DNA of 64,000 bases from JAVBLD01 sp031553705 (lineage in GTDB: Bacteria > Bacteroidota > Bacteroidia > Bacteroidales > Marinifilaceae): NCBI GenBank assembly GCA_031553705.1, contig JAVBLD010000018.1, positions 14,081 through 78,080 of the forward strand. The letters are read 5' to 3'. Numbering within the stretch: position 1 is the first letter of the stretch; every line of letters starts with the position of its first letter. The notes below the pieces were generated by a model that was not told the origin of the DNA, ran no database searches, and worked only from the letters and a program-made list of their open reading frames with translations. The translations under genes were made by a program, and so were the position numbers. This document shows, piece after piece, positions 9,348 through 18,468 of the stretch.

Positions 9348-10598
9348 TTATGGCGTTTTGTTTATGTTTTTCTTTTTTGTAAACGGGCGGTGATCCTGTT
9401 TTTTTTGTTTGAAGTTCCTCCGGTGTGGCTTCTGGTGGGGAGCTTTCGGGGTGTATTCGGGGCCGGGACCGATAGTCGGCGGGAGGGGGATTTTATATAC
9501 CTCTCTTTCGATAAATTCTTCTATCCGGTGGAATTTCCCCTGTTCGATTTCACAGATAAATGTGATGGCAACGCCGTCGGCGTTTGCGCGTGCTGTACGG
9601 CCGATGCGGTGGATGTAGTCTTCCGGGTCGTGGGGCACGTCGTAATTGATCACAAGGCCGATGTCTTCGATATCGATGCCACGGGCTACGATATCGGTGG
9701 CTACCAGAATATCGATCTTTCCGTTTTTGAAGTCGAGCATTACCGCTTCCCGTTGTTCCTGTTCCAGGTCGGAGTGCATAGCGGCGATGTTAAGCTTCAT
9801 TTTTTTCAACGAGTAGGCCAGATCCTTTACTTTCTTTTTCGATGAGGAGAATATGATCGTTTTGTTTTGTACCGGTTTTTTAAACAGTTCCTGGATGATA
9901 TCCATCTTTTGTGCCTCGTAGCAGACATACGCCGATTGCATGATTGCTTCGTTCGGTTTCGAGACGGCGACGTTTACCTCTACCGGGTTGTGCAGGATTT
10001 GTTTGGCCAGTTGCCTGATCTTAGGCGGTAGGGTGGCGGAGAACATAATGGTTTGGCGTTTTTCCGGGATCCGTTTGACGATTTGCATGATGTCGTCGAA
10101 AAATCCCATGTCTAACATACGGTCCGCTTCGTCGAGGATGAAGTAGCCGACTTTCGACAGGTCGATATCGCTATGGGCTATGTGAGAGAGCAAGCGGCCG
10201 GGAGTGGCGATCACTACGTCGGCACCCATTTGCAGGCCGCGTTTTTGCTGATCCCAACCGGAACCATCGCCTCCGCCATATACCACTGTTGTGGAGATCG
10301 GGAGAAAATAGGAGAAGCCTTCAAACTGTACATCAATTTGTTGGGCAAGTTCGCGTGTCGGAACCATGATAATGGCTTTGATGACATTCTCCGGATTGCC
10401 TTCCTGGATCAGTCGGTTCAATAAAGGAAGTGTATAAGCTGCCGTTTTTCCGGTGCCGGTCTGTGCACAGCCGATAACATCTTTCCCTTCCAGTAGTACC
10501 GGAATTGTGAGTTCCTGTACCGGGGTCATCTCTTCAAAATTCATGGAATCAATGCCTTGTAATATTTTTTCGTCTAAGGGGACTTCGCTAAATTTCAT
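9348..10598 (-). CDS. DEAD-box ATP-dependent RNA helicase (RhlE-like)
   Basis: The 416-residue protein has all helicase core motifs: the Q motif (MTPVQ, 24-28), Walker A AQTGTGKT (Lys51), PTRELAQQ, DEAD followed by RMLDMGFF, SAT, and HRIGRTAR in the second RecA domain. A short basic tail rich in Lys, Arg, His and Pro (from about 375) probably contacts RNA. Such enzymes remodel structured RNA in ribosome assembly, mRNA decay and cold adaptation. It is an RhlE/CsdA-type protein; the exact subgroup cannot be fixed by eye. It is convergent with gcvP. A leader element shared with two other genes abuts its start codon. Confidence 0.95.
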   Translation of the reverse strand: MKFSEVPLDEKILQGIDSMNFEEMTPVQELTIPVLLEGKDVIGCAQTGTGKTAAYTLPLLNRLIQEGNPENVIKAIIMVPTRELAQQIDVQFEGFSYFLPISTTVVYGGGDGSGWDQQKRGLQMGADVVIATPGRLLSHIAHSDIDLSKVGYFILDEADRMLDMGFFDDIMQIVKRIPEKRQTIMFSATLPPKIRQLAKQILHNPVEVNVAVSKPNEAIMQSAYVCYEAQKMDIIQELFKKPVQNKTIIFSSSKKKVKDLAYSLKKMKLNIAAMHSDLEQEQREAVMLDFKNGKIDILVATDIVARGIDIEDIGLVINYDVPHDPEDYIHRIGRTARANADGVAITFICEIEQGKFHRIEEFIEREVYKIPLPPTIGPGPEYTPKAPHQKPHRRNFKQKKQDHRPFTKKKNINKTP

Positions 10599-10640
10599 AA
10601 GTAATTAGTTGAGAATTGGAAATTGACAATTGAAAGTGAG
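10599..10640 (-). repeat. Start-codon-proximal leader repeat, copy 1
   Basis: Directly before the helicase ATG the minus strand reads TCTCAACTAATTACTTATG, preceded by AATTGTCAATTTCCAATT. The same layout (TTTCAACTA, A/T-rich, ATG) occurs before the genes starting at 23672 and 33022. Confidence 0.5.
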
Positions 10641-10906
10641 CTTTTTTATAACTCGTTGATATATAATAAAAATTCATAAATGCTTCATACAAGTATTTTA
10701 TGTGGTAAATAGCAGGAAGCGGGTGACAAGATTGTTTTGTGTCTTCCCGTCCTGGTTTAAAATCCGGATACAAAGATATAGATTTTACCATTATGTTGTA
10801 TCAGTGTGTTTATCGAGGTTAGGATATATCCGGACCGGATTGTCTTATTGCCCGGACGGACAAATAAAAAAAGCGATGAATAGTTTTTAATTTGAAAAAT
10901 AGCGTT

Positions 10907-10914
10907 TATCTTTG
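10907..10914 (+). promoter_or_regulatory. Candidate -7 element before the small membrane protein
   Basis: TATCTTTG matches TAnnTTTG exactly. The nearest TTTG is only 12 nt upstream, so the -33 box is poor. Transcription would begin near 10921, which favours ATG 10933 over ATG 10912 as start of the next ORF. The mirror-strand TATCTTTG at 10771-10778 could serve the helicase. Confidence 0.35.
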
Positions 10915-10932
10915 GATGCGATATGTTGCGAC

Positions 10933-11289
10933 ATGAATTTATTTTTGATGTATATAATTCTATGCTTTTTCTTGCTGACGGTGAGTGCAGGTATGTTTTG
11001 GAATATGTCGAAGGAATATTTTTCAGATGTGGAGCGGGAAGTTCCGGTCCCTTCGCTGGATTTGGCATGCTATGACTGGAATGCAGGTGGTGTTACCCAG
11101 CAGAAAAAGGAATATGTTTCGGAAGATAGGGGAAAAGGATGTTGCAACTTGTTGAATAAGCTGCACCGTATATGTGGCATGATGATCGGACAGGCAGGAG
11201 TTGCTGAGAATGAGTGTTATATACGTTTATTGTCGGAGCGTTATCGGGACGGTTTTTATATTTACTTTTTTAGTAAACTAATCATATAG
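10933..11289 (+). CDS. Small membrane-anchored hypothetical protein
   Basis: This 118-residue frame has an N-terminal hydrophobic segment (MNLFLMYIILCFFLLTVSAG), then a polar region with several cysteines (DLACYDWN, GCCNLLNKLHRICGMM). No known family was recognised. An in-frame ATG exists at 10912, but the -7 element at 10907 would place it before the transcript start, so 10933 is preferred. It lies alone in an 860-bp gap between the divergent helicase gene and atpD and is the only plausible gene there. It could be a chance ORF. Confidence 0.35.
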   Translation: MNLFLMYIILCFFLLTVSAGMFWNMSKEYFSDVEREVPVPSLDLACYDWNAGGVTQQKKEYVSEDRGKGCCNLLNKLHRICGMMIGQAGVAENECYIRLLSERYRDGFYIYFFSKLII

Positions 11290-11370
11290 TTTTTTGTTGT
11301 GTAATTTGTCCTTTGTTATATTCTGGCATAGTCTGTTCGGCGTGTTGCCATGACATAGGAGAGGTTTTTA

Positions 11371-11378
11371 TATTTTTG
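11371..11378 (+). promoter_or_regulatory. Candidate promoter of the ATP synthase operon
   Basis: TATTTTTG matches TAnnTTTG 83 nt before atpD. A TTG at 11345-11347 is 23 nt upstream, slightly too far for a standard -33 box. A weaker pair (TTTG 11293, TATATTCT 11317) also exists. Confidence 0.35.
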
Positions 11379-11460
11379 TCGTATAGGGTATTTCTTGTTA
11401 GGTTGAATACTCATAATGATATGTGACAGCATTGTTTTATATATTACTTATTGTTGAATT

Positions 11461-12972
11461 ATGGCGGAAAAGATCGGGTATGTGACACAGGTGATCGGTC
11501 CTGTTGTAGACGTTATTTTTGAAAGCGACGGCGGGGGATTGCCTCCTATTTATGAGGCGCTTGAGATCAAGAGAGACAATGGTGAAAAATTAGTTGTAGA
11601 AGTGGAACAACATATTGGTGAAAACACGGTAAGATGTGTTGCTATGGACACGACCGACGGTTTACATCGCGGAATGAAAGCGCTGGATTTGGGGCGGACA
11701 TTGACAATGCCTGCCGGGGGACAGATCAAAGGACGTTTGTTAAATGTGATCGGTGATACGATCGACCGGCTGAAACCGTTGGATTATACAAATGTGCAAT
11801 CGATTCATCGCGAGCCGCCGAAATTCGAGGATCTGACGACAACCGAGGAGATGCTGTTTACCGGAATCAAGGTGATCGATTTACTCGAGCCTTATTCGAA
11901 AGGAGGTAAGATCGGACTTTTCGGGGGAGCCGGAGTTGGAAAAACCGTATTGATTATGGAGTTGATCAATAATATTGCCAAAGGGCACAATGGTTATTCC
12001 GTTTTTGCCGGAGTAGGAGAACGTACCCGTGAAGGAAACGATTTGTTGCGCGAGATGATTGAGTCGGGAGTAATTCATTACGGCGAAAAGTTTAAAAACG
12101 AAATGGAAGAGGGAAAGTGGGATGTGGATGGTGTGGATATGGAGGAGGTAGGCCGATCACAGGCTACTTTGGTGTTCGGACAGATGAATGAACCTCCCGG
12201 AGCCCGTTTACGGGTGGCCTTGTCCGGATTGACGGTGGCGGAGATGTTCCGCGATTCCAATGAAGGAGGAAAAGAGATACTATTCTTTATTGATAACATA
12301 TTCCGTTTCACCCAGGCAGGTTCGGAAGTATCCGCCTTGTTGGGACGCATGCCTTCGGCAGTTGGTTATCAACCGACATTGGCTTCTGAGATGGGAAAAT
12401 TGCAAGAGCGTATTGCTTCGACGAAATATGGTTCGATCACTTCGGTGCAGGCGATTTATGTGCCTGCCGACGACTTGACCGACCCGGCTCCGGCTACGAC
12501 TTTTAATTTTCTGGATGCAACGACCGTGTTAAGCCGTAAAATTACCGAGTTGGGTATTTATCCTGCGGTTGATCCACTGGAGTCTTCTTCCCGGATCCTG
12601 GATCCGAATATTGTGGGGGAAGAGCATTATAATACCGCTCAGCAGGTGGTTGAATTGTTGCAGCACTATAATGAATTACAGGATATTATCGCTATTTTGG
12701 GTGTGGATGAGCTTTCCGATAGTGATAAACTGGTGGTGAGCAGGGCCCGCCGGGCACAGCGTTTCTTCTCGCAGCCTTTTCATGTGGCCGAACAATATAC
12801 CGGTATCCCGGGGGTCATGGTGCCTTTAGCCGAGACAATCCGCGGCTTCAAGATGATTTTGAGCGGTGAAATGGATAAATACCCGGAACAGGCGTTTATG
12901 AATACCGGCACCATCGACGAAGTAATCAGGAAAGGAGAAGAGATGATGGCAAAAGCCGGCGTAAAGAGTTAA
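11461..12972 (+). CDS. atpD: F1 ATP synthase subunit beta
   Basis: The 503-residue catalytic beta subunit of F1 binds ADP and phosphate at the alpha/beta interface. The Walker A motif GGAGVGKT (Lys161), the catalytic glutamate region GERTREGNDL and the DELSD loop (near 418-422) are present. Length is slightly above the E. coli protein. It is the first gene of an eight-gene operon in the order D-C-B-E-F-H-A-G, the arrangement typical of Bacteroidetes, with atpC 30 nt downstream. Confidence 0.98.
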   Translation: MAEKIGYVTQVIGPVVDVIFESDGGGLPPIYEALEIKRDNGEKLVVEVEQHIGENTVRCVAMDTTDGLHRGMKALDLGRTLTMPAGGQIKGRLLNVIGDTIDRLKPLDYTNVQSIHREPPKFEDLTTTEEMLFTGIKVIDLLEPYSKGGKIGLFGGAGVGKTVLIMELINNIAKGHNGYSVFAGVGERTREGNDLLREMIESGVIHYGEKFKNEMEEGKWDVDGVDMEEVGRSQATLVFGQMNEPPGARLRVALSGLTVAEMFRDSNEGGKEILFFIDNIFRFTQAGSEVSALLGRMPSAVGYQPTLASEMGKLQERIASTKYGSITSVQAIYVPADDLTDPAPATTFNFLDATTVLSRKITELGIYPAVDPLESSSRILDPNIVGEEHYNTAQQVVELLQHYNELQDIIAILGVDELSDSDKLVVSRARRAQRFFSQPFHVAEQYTGIPGVMVPLAETIRGFKMILSGEMDKYPEQAFMNTGTIDEVIRKGEEMMAKAGVKS

Positions 12973-13002
12973 GAGTAGAAAATAGGAAAGAGATTGTAAG
13001 GC

Positions 13003-13236
13003 ATGAGATTAGAGATTATATCTTCTGAAAAGACGCTTTTTAAAGGGGATGTTCAAATGGTGACACTGCCGGGTTCACTTGGTACATTTACCGTACTGGA
13101 AAACCATGCGCCGCTGATTTCGACGTTAACCAAGGGTAATATTATATATCGTACCGGGAATGCGGAGAAGCGGATTTCCATTATGTCGGGAGTTGTAGAG
13201 GTGCTTGATAACCGGGTTGTGATTTGTATCAAATAG
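13003..13236 (+). CDS. atpC: F1 ATP synthase subunit epsilon, short form
   Basis: Only 77 residues long, against about 130-140 in E. coli or Bacillus. The N-terminal beta-sandwich is complete (MRLEIISSEKTLFKGDVQMV, GSLGTFTVLENHAPLIST, MSGVVEVLDNRVVICI), but the C-terminal helical hairpin that inhibits ATP hydrolysis in other bacteria is absent. Short epsilon subunits are usual in Bacteroidetes, so this is not a local truncation. It rotates with gamma in the central stalk. The gene follows atpD by 30 nt. Confidence 0.93.
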   Translation: MRLEIISSEKTLFKGDVQMVTLPGSLGTFTVLENHAPLISTLTKGNIIYRTGNAEKRISIMSGVVEVLDNRVVICIK

Positions 13237-13327
13237 TGGAAAACAATAAATCGGAGACCGGAAAATGTAGGAATCGGGATTGTGTTGGAGTTTTTCCGGA
13301 CGATCTGATAGGTTTGAGTTTATAGAT

Positions 13328-14359
13328 ATGCAAAGGAGAGTGATATATTTTTGGGTAATCGTATCGAGCCTGTTTCTTTCAAAGGCTGTAATGGCCGAAG
13401 GTGAAGAAAAGGAGTCGTTCAGCCCGAAAGACATGATATTCGAGCATCTAGGAGATGAATATGGCTGGCATGTATGGGGAACGAGCATACCCTCACCGGT
13501 CATCGTACGCGATCACAAAGGGGCATGGCATCTCTTTAGTTCGGAACGGCTGGAGCATGGAGGGAACCATGAAGGTTTTTATATTGCCTCCACCGGAACC
13601 AATGAGGGTAAAATCGAGGGGGTTGATGGAGCGGGGAATACTTACCGCCCGGTAGATTTTTCGATCACAAAAAATGTGATGGCCGTTATTATCAGTTCGC
13701 TTATGATGTGCATCGCCATATTTCCGTTGGTGCGATGGTATAAAAAGAATCGTTTCAAAGCTCCGCGCCGGGGATTGGGGATGATGGAAATGGTGATTCA
13801 AATGCTATACAAGGAGGTGATCGTAGCTACATTGGGCAAAGATGCCAAGCGTTACGCCCCTTATTTGCTGACACTGTTTTTCTTTATCCTTTTTTCTAAT
13901 TTGTTGGGGCTGATTGTTGTTTTTCCGGGTGGAGCGAACGTAATGGGAAATATTTCGGTTACGATGGCTCTGGCGCTTTGCACTTTTGTTGTGGTGAATG
14001 TTTCGGGTACGAAGGAGTATTGGCATGAGGTTTTCTGGCCTGACGTTCCATTGTGGCTTAAGGTGCCGATACCGATTATGCCGGTGATTGAAGTGTTTGG
14101 TGTGTTGACCAAACCGGTGGCATTGATGATCCGTCTCTTTGCAAATATTTTCGGAGGGCACCTGATCACGCTGGTGTTGATTACATTGATCTTTATCCTG
14201 GGCGCTATGGGAGAGGTCGTTATGGGTGCTTCTACATTATTTTCGGTTGTATTTGCTGTTTTTATGAATTTGATAGATTTGTTGATATGCTTCATTCAGG
14301 CTTATGTCTTTATGATGCTTTCAACTATATTTATAGGATTGGCTAGAGTAAAAAAATAA
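13328..14359 (+). CDS. atpB: F0 ATP synthase subunit a
   Basis: The 343-residue subunit a forms the proton half-channels. The essential arginine is Arg269 in ALMIRLFANIFGGHL. ATG 13328 is chosen over 13280 because it gives a clean signal-like N-terminus (VIYFWVIVSSLFLSKAVMA). A soluble extension of about 110 residues precedes the first conserved membrane helix, as in other Bacteroidetes subunits a. The 91-nt gap after atpC holds no gene, so the small hypothetical found here in some relatives is absent. That comparison rests on memory. Confidence 0.96.
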   Translation: MQRRVIYFWVIVSSLFLSKAVMAEGEEKESFSPKDMIFEHLGDEYGWHVWGTSIPSPVIVRDHKGAWHLFSSERLEHGGNHEGFYIASTGTNEGKIEGVDGAGNTYRPVDFSITKNVMAVIISSLMMCIAIFPLVRWYKKNRFKAPRRGLGMMEMVIQMLYKEVIVATLGKDAKRYAPYLLTLFFFILFSNLLGLIVVFPGGANVMGNISVTMALALCTFVVVNVSGTKEYWHEVFWPDVPLWLKVPIPIMPVIEVFGVLTKPVALMIRLFANIFGGHLITLVLITLIFILGAMGEVVMGASTLFSVVFAVFMNLIDLLICFIQAYVFMMLSTIFIGLARVKK

Positions 14360-14378
14360 AACTTAAATTTTATACGTT

Positions 14379-14633
14379 ATGTTAAGCATGATTTTATTAC
14401 AAGCAGCGGCCAGCTTAGGTCTGGCAAAAGTAGGTGCTGCCATTGGGGCAGGGTTAGTGGCTATCGGAGCTGGAATAGGAATCGGTAAGATCGGTTCGAA
14501 TGCAATGGATGCAATTGCCCGCCAACCGGAAGCGACCAATGAAATCAGGACAAATATGATTGTTGTGGCCGCTTTGATTGAGGGAGTAGCCCTGATCGCT
14601 ATTATTGTTTGTCTGTTGATCGTATTCTTATAA
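14379..14633 (+). CDS. atpE: F0 ATP synthase subunit c
   Basis: This 84-residue hairpin forms the rotor ring. The first helix is glycine-rich (GAAIGAGLVAIGAGIGIG), the polar loop is RQPE (48-51), and the ion-binding carboxylate is Glu68 in AALIEGVALI. The Gln in helix 1 and the Ser/Thr-Thr after the Glu that mark Na+-type rings are missing, so proton coupling is predicted. It lies 19 nt after atpB. Confidence 0.97.
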   Translation: MLSMILLQAAASLGLAKVGAAIGAGLVAIGAGIGIGKIGSNAMDAIARQPEATNEIRTNMIVVAALIEGVALIAIIVCLLIVFL

Positions 14634-14644
14634 TAAATTAAATT

Positions 14645-15139
14645 ATGGCACTATTTAAACCGGAATTCGGGTTAGTGTTTTGGATGCTGGTTGTCTTTCT
14701 GATTATTTTGCTCGTCCTCGCAAAATATGCGTGGCCTTTTATTATCAAGAGCATGGAAGAACGCGCGGCATTCATCGACAACGGTGTGAAATATACCGAA
14801 GAAGCTATCCGTCGACTGGAAGAGGCCAAGGAAAGTGCCCGTGTATTGTTGGCGGATGCTCACCGGAAACAACTGGAAACTTTACAGGAGACGGAGCATT
14901 TAAAAGTAGGGATGATTGACGATGCCAAAAAGGCCGCGGCTCTTGAAGCGAAAAAAGTGATCGAAGCAGCACAACTCTCTATTGAACAGTCGAAACGGGA
15001 AGCAGAGATGCAAATGCGTAAGCAGGTGAGTAAGCTTTCGTTGGATATTGCGGAGAAACTCCTGCGGAAAGATCTGTCCAGTGACGCTTCCCAGGCAGAG
15101 ATGATCAATACGCTGTTGGACGAAGTTGAAAAGAAGTAA
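14645..15139 (+). CDS. atpF: F0 ATP synthase subunit b
   Basis: The 164-residue peripheral stalk subunit has one N-terminal membrane helix (LVFWMLVVFLIILLVLAKY) and a long charged coiled coil rich in Glu, Lys and Ala through the C-terminus. It links F0 to the top of F1. It starts 11 nt after atpE. The 116-nt gap to atpH contains only A/T-rich spacer and a pyrimidine-rich CCTTGCACCC stretch seen in similar form elsewhere in the window. Confidence 0.96.
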   Translation: MALFKPEFGLVFWMLVVFLIILLVLAKYAWPFIIKSMEERAAFIDNGVKYTEEAIRRLEEAKESARVLLADAHRKQLETLQETEHLKVGMIDDAKKAAALEAKKVIEAAQLSIEQSKREAEMQMRKQVSKLSLDIAEKLLRKDLSSDASQAEMINTLLDEVEKK

Positions 15140-15255
15140 GAATGTGAAAATTCCGGTTTTGGATTTCAGGCTTAATGAGTTGAAAAATAAGGGTTGAAAA
15201 AGAATCCGAGATTTATTATTGTGCCTTGCACCCTTTACCTTGATTAATTGATTGT

Positions 15256-15807
15256 ATGAATGAAGGATTAATAGCGCGACGGTATGCGACGGCTATGCTG
15301 AAATTCGCACAGGAACGGAATGCTGCGGCTATTGTATACAGAAAGATGAAGTTGTTGGAACAAAACTACATCACTCATCCGGATTTGCACAAAGCGTTGC
15401 TGAGCCCCGTTTTGTCTGCTAAAGATAAGGAGTTGTTGCTTTCGACGGCAGTCAATATTAAGCCTGACGGGGCATACATCGGAGGGATCCGTTTACTTAT
15501 CCGGAATCACCGGGAGATGTATGCCAGACCAATCTGCCTGATGTACCAGAAGCTTTACCGGGAGGCGTATCATATTGATGAAGTACGGATTACGACGGCA
15601 ACAGAGGTGAATAAGGAGGTGATTGCCCGAATCAGGAAGGTGGCGGAGACGAGAAGTTCAAATAGAATGGAGGTGATGCATGTTATAGATCCCTCTATTA
15701 TCGGCGGTTTTATATTGAAAATAAACTCTGTCGAGATGGATGCTTCGATCCGTAAAGAGTTGAAGGAATTGCGCATGCAGTTCGACGAAAATGCTATGTA
15801 TGAGTAG
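15256..15807 (+). CDS. atpH: F1 ATP synthase subunit delta
   Basis: This 183-residue subunit caps F1 and binds the peripheral stalk. It begins NEGLIARRYATAMLKFAQE, the usual family start, and ends with the conserved DPSIIGGFILKINSVEMDAS near 145-165. It lies between atpF and atpA with gaps of 116 and 113 nt, looser than the rest of the operon. Confidence 0.95.
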   Translation: MNEGLIARRYATAMLKFAQERNAAAIVYRKMKLLEQNYITHPDLHKALLSPVLSAKDKELLLSTAVNIKPDGAYIGGIRLLIRNHREMYARPICLMYQKLYREAYHIDEVRITTATEVNKEVIARIRKVAETRSSNRMEVMHVIDPSIIGGFILKINSVEMDASIRKELKELRMQFDENAMYE

Positions 15808-15920
15808 ATTGTGGCATTGATAAATAGTGATCCGGATAACCGGTTAGGTATATAGAGTTTGCCCCGCACGATAAGATTAAGATTGCAATGAAAAGTCAGG
15901 AGACTTAAAACTAAATTGTT

Positions 15921-17534
15921 ATGATAAAACCAAGTGAAATATCGGATATATTAAAATCCCAATTGGAAGAGGTGAATATGAAGGCCGCTTTTGAGGAGGT
16001 CGGCACGGTACTTGAAGTAGGGGATGGAGTGGCCAATATATTTGGGCTAGATCAGGTTCGCGCCAGTGAGTTGATTGAGTTTGAGAATGGAGTTCGTGGG
16101 GTGGCAATGAATCTGGAAGAGGATCATGTGGGAGTCGTTTTATTGAATGCCGCCGACCGGGTGAAAGAGAATATGACGGTAAAGCGTACGGGACGTATAG
16201 CTTCTATCAACGTTGGGGAAGGAATGTTGGGTCGTGTGATTAACACCTTGGGCGAGCCGATAGACGGAGCAGGCCCCATACAGGGAGATCTGGTTTCGTT
16301 GCCTTTGGAGCGGAAGGCTCCGGGGGTGATCTATCGCCAGCCGGTGAAAGAACCGTTACAGACAGGTATTAAAGCAATTGACTCAATGGTACCTATCGGA
16401 CGCGGACAGCGGGAGTTGATTATCGGCGACCGGCAAACCGGTAAGACGGCCATTGCCATTGACACGATTCTGAACCAACGGAAAAATTTCCTGGACGGTA
16501 ACCCGGTATATTGTATTTATGTAGCGGTAGGCCAGAAGGCTTCTTCTGTGGCGGCGTTGGTAAATATATTGCGTGAAAAGGGAGCTTTGGAGTATACGGT
16601 TATTTTGGCTGCCAATGCGTCCGATTCGGCAGCGATGCGCTATTATGCTCCTTTTGCCGGAGCTACGATCGGAGAGTTTTTCAGGGATAGCGGCCGGCAC
16701 GCATTGGTGGTATACGACGACCTGTCGAAACAGGCAGTGGCGTATCGCGAGATTTCATTGATTTTGCGTCGTCCTTCCGGTCGTGAAGCTTATCCTGGTG
16801 ATATCTTCTACCTGCACTCCCGTTTGCTGGAGAGAGCGGCCCGTATTATATCCAATGATGCGGTAGCAGCAACGATGAATGATTTGCCTGAGGCTCTGAA
16901 ATCGATGATTAAAGGGGGCGGATCGTTGACGGCTTTGCCGATTATCGAGACGCAGGCGGGCGACGTTTCGGCTTATATCCCGACCAATGTGATCTCTATT
17001 ACCGATGGACAGATATTCCTGGAGACATCGCTGTTTAATGAGGGGGTACGTCCGGCTATTAACGTTGGAGTATCGGTGTCCCGCGTGGGAGGAAACGCCC
17101 AGCTTAAAGCGATGAAGAAAATCGCCGGAACATTGAAAATCGATCAGGCTCAGTTCAGGGAGCTGGAGTCGTTCTCCAAGTTTGGAGGTGATCTGGATCC
17201 GGTGACCAAAATGGTGATCGATAAAGGACAGAAAAATGTACAGATATTAATACAACCACAATATTCGCCAATGCCTGTAGAGGAGGAGATTGCCGTGATT
17301 TACTGCGGTACGAAAGGATTATTACAGCAGGTGCCGGTGAAAAAAGTGGGTGAGTTTGAGAAATATTTTCTGGAAATACTGAGATCCCGCTACCGGCATG
17401 AGATATTGGACGAGTTGCTTGCCGGCCGGTTGGATGATAAGGTAGCAACATTGTTAGAAGAAGTAGCGGCTGACGTTGCCGATAAATTTACCGTCGGTGA
17501 GAAAGTTTCCCAGAAAGTTGAGCAAAAATCTTAA
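15921..17534 (+). CDS. atpA: F1 ATP synthase subunit alpha
   Basis: The 537-residue non-catalytic alpha subunit carries Walker A GDRQTGKT (Lys175). The VSRVGG motif near residue 388 supplies the conserved arginine finger region. The N-terminal segment (MIKPSEISDILKSQLEEVN) is the family's delta-binding region. A short extension (VGEKVSQKVEQKS) ends the protein. It is followed 12 nt later by atpG. Confidence 0.98.
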   Translation: MIKPSEISDILKSQLEEVNMKAAFEEVGTVLEVGDGVANIFGLDQVRASELIEFENGVRGVAMNLEEDHVGVVLLNAADRVKENMTVKRTGRIASINVGEGMLGRVINTLGEPIDGAGPIQGDLVSLPLERKAPGVIYRQPVKEPLQTGIKAIDSMVPIGRGQRELIIGDRQTGKTAIAIDTILNQRKNFLDGNPVYCIYVAVGQKASSVAALVNILREKGALEYTVILAANASDSAAMRYYAPFAGATIGEFFRDSGRHALVVYDDLSKQAVAYREISLILRRPSGREAYPGDIFYLHSRLLERAARIISNDAVAATMNDLPEALKSMIKGGGSLTALPIIETQAGDVSAYIPTNVISITDGQIFLETSLFNEGVRPAINVGVSVSRVGGNAQLKAMKKIAGTLKIDQAQFRELESFSKFGGDLDPVTKMVIDKGQKNVQILIQPQYSPMPVEEEIAVIYCGTKGLLQQVPVKKVGEFEKYFLEILRSRYRHEILDELLAGRLDDKVATLLEEVAADVADKFTVGEKVSQKVEQKS

Positions 17535-17546
17535 TAGATAGTCGTT

Positions 17547-18416
17547 ATGGCATCCATGCGTGAATTAAAGGGAAGGATTAAATCCGTACATTCTTCTCAG
17601 AAGATTACCGGGGCAATGAAGATGATTTCGTCGGCCAGGCTGAGAAAAGCCGAGGCGGCTTTGTTTCAGTCGTTGCCCTACCGGAAGCAATTGCAGCATC
17701 TGTATGCCCACATGATGACGACGGATTGCAAGTACGGGTCGGTGTTGAGTCAGGCACGGCCGGTGCGGCAGGTGGCAGTCGTGATTTTTGCTTCGGATGA
17801 CGGACTTTGCGGCGCTTACAATATCACGTTATATAAGAAGTTATTGGAGACGCTCCATGCATATTGGCAGGAAGGAGCCAAGTCGATATCGGTTTATCCG
17901 ATCGGGAAAAAAATTATGAACGAAGTGAATAAACTGTCCGATGTCCGGATGGTTGACACGTCTCATCTATTTTCTCCGAAAGAGGCTTCACAAACGGCTG
18001 CCGGATTATCTGACGAACTGATACGTAAGTTTATTACCGAAGAGGTTGATCGGGTGGATATTATTTATGCCCATTATAAGAGTGTCAGTGTTCAGACTCT
18101 TGTGCAACGGCAATTCTTGCCGTTGTTAAAGCCGGAGGTAGCTGCCGAAGATACCGGAACAGCCAGATGGTATATATATGAACCCGATTGCCAGACAATC
18201 TTTGATACACTCTATCCGTTGATGTTGAATGCGATCATGTATGAAGGATTGCTTGAAAACCAGGCTTCGGAACAGGCTGCCCGTATTATAGCCATGCAGA
18301 TGGCCAATGACAATGCCAAAGAGCTTCTGGATGACCTGCAACTCGAATATAATAAACTGCGTCAGCAGGGAATTACTTCCGAATTGCTTGATATAGCGGG
18401 AGGTACAGTGAAATAA
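17547..18416 (+). CDS. atpG: F1 ATP synthase subunit gamma
   Basis: The 289-residue rotor shaft has the conserved terminal helices: MRELKGRIKSVHSSQKITGA with MKMISSARLRKAE at the start, and an end helix containing ASEQAARIIAMQMANDNAKE. The Rossmann-like middle includes FASDDGLCGAYNITLY. It ends the operon 52 nt from the convergent gene at 18469; no strong terminator is visible in that gap. Confidence 0.97.
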   Translation: MASMRELKGRIKSVHSSQKITGAMKMISSARLRKAEAALFQSLPYRKQLQHLYAHMMTTDCKYGSVLSQARPVRQVAVVIFASDDGLCGAYNITLYKKLLETLHAYWQEGAKSISVYPIGKKIMNEVNKLSDVRMVDTSHLFSPKEASQTAAGLSDELIRKFITEEVDRVDIIYAHYKSVSVQTLVQRQFLPLLKPEVAAEDTGTARWYIYEPDCQTIFDTLYPLMLNAIMYEGLLENQASEQAARIIAMQMANDNAKELLDDLQLEYNKLRQQGITSELLDIAGGTVK

Positions 18417-18468
18417 GAATTGGGAATGAACTTTTTTTTATCGTTCCTGATTTTTTATATCCCACTCT

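Noticed and set aside
14379..14633. Sodium-translocating ATP synthase
   Set aside because: Subunit c lacks the Gln and Ser/Thr-Thr ligands of Na+-type rings around Glu68.
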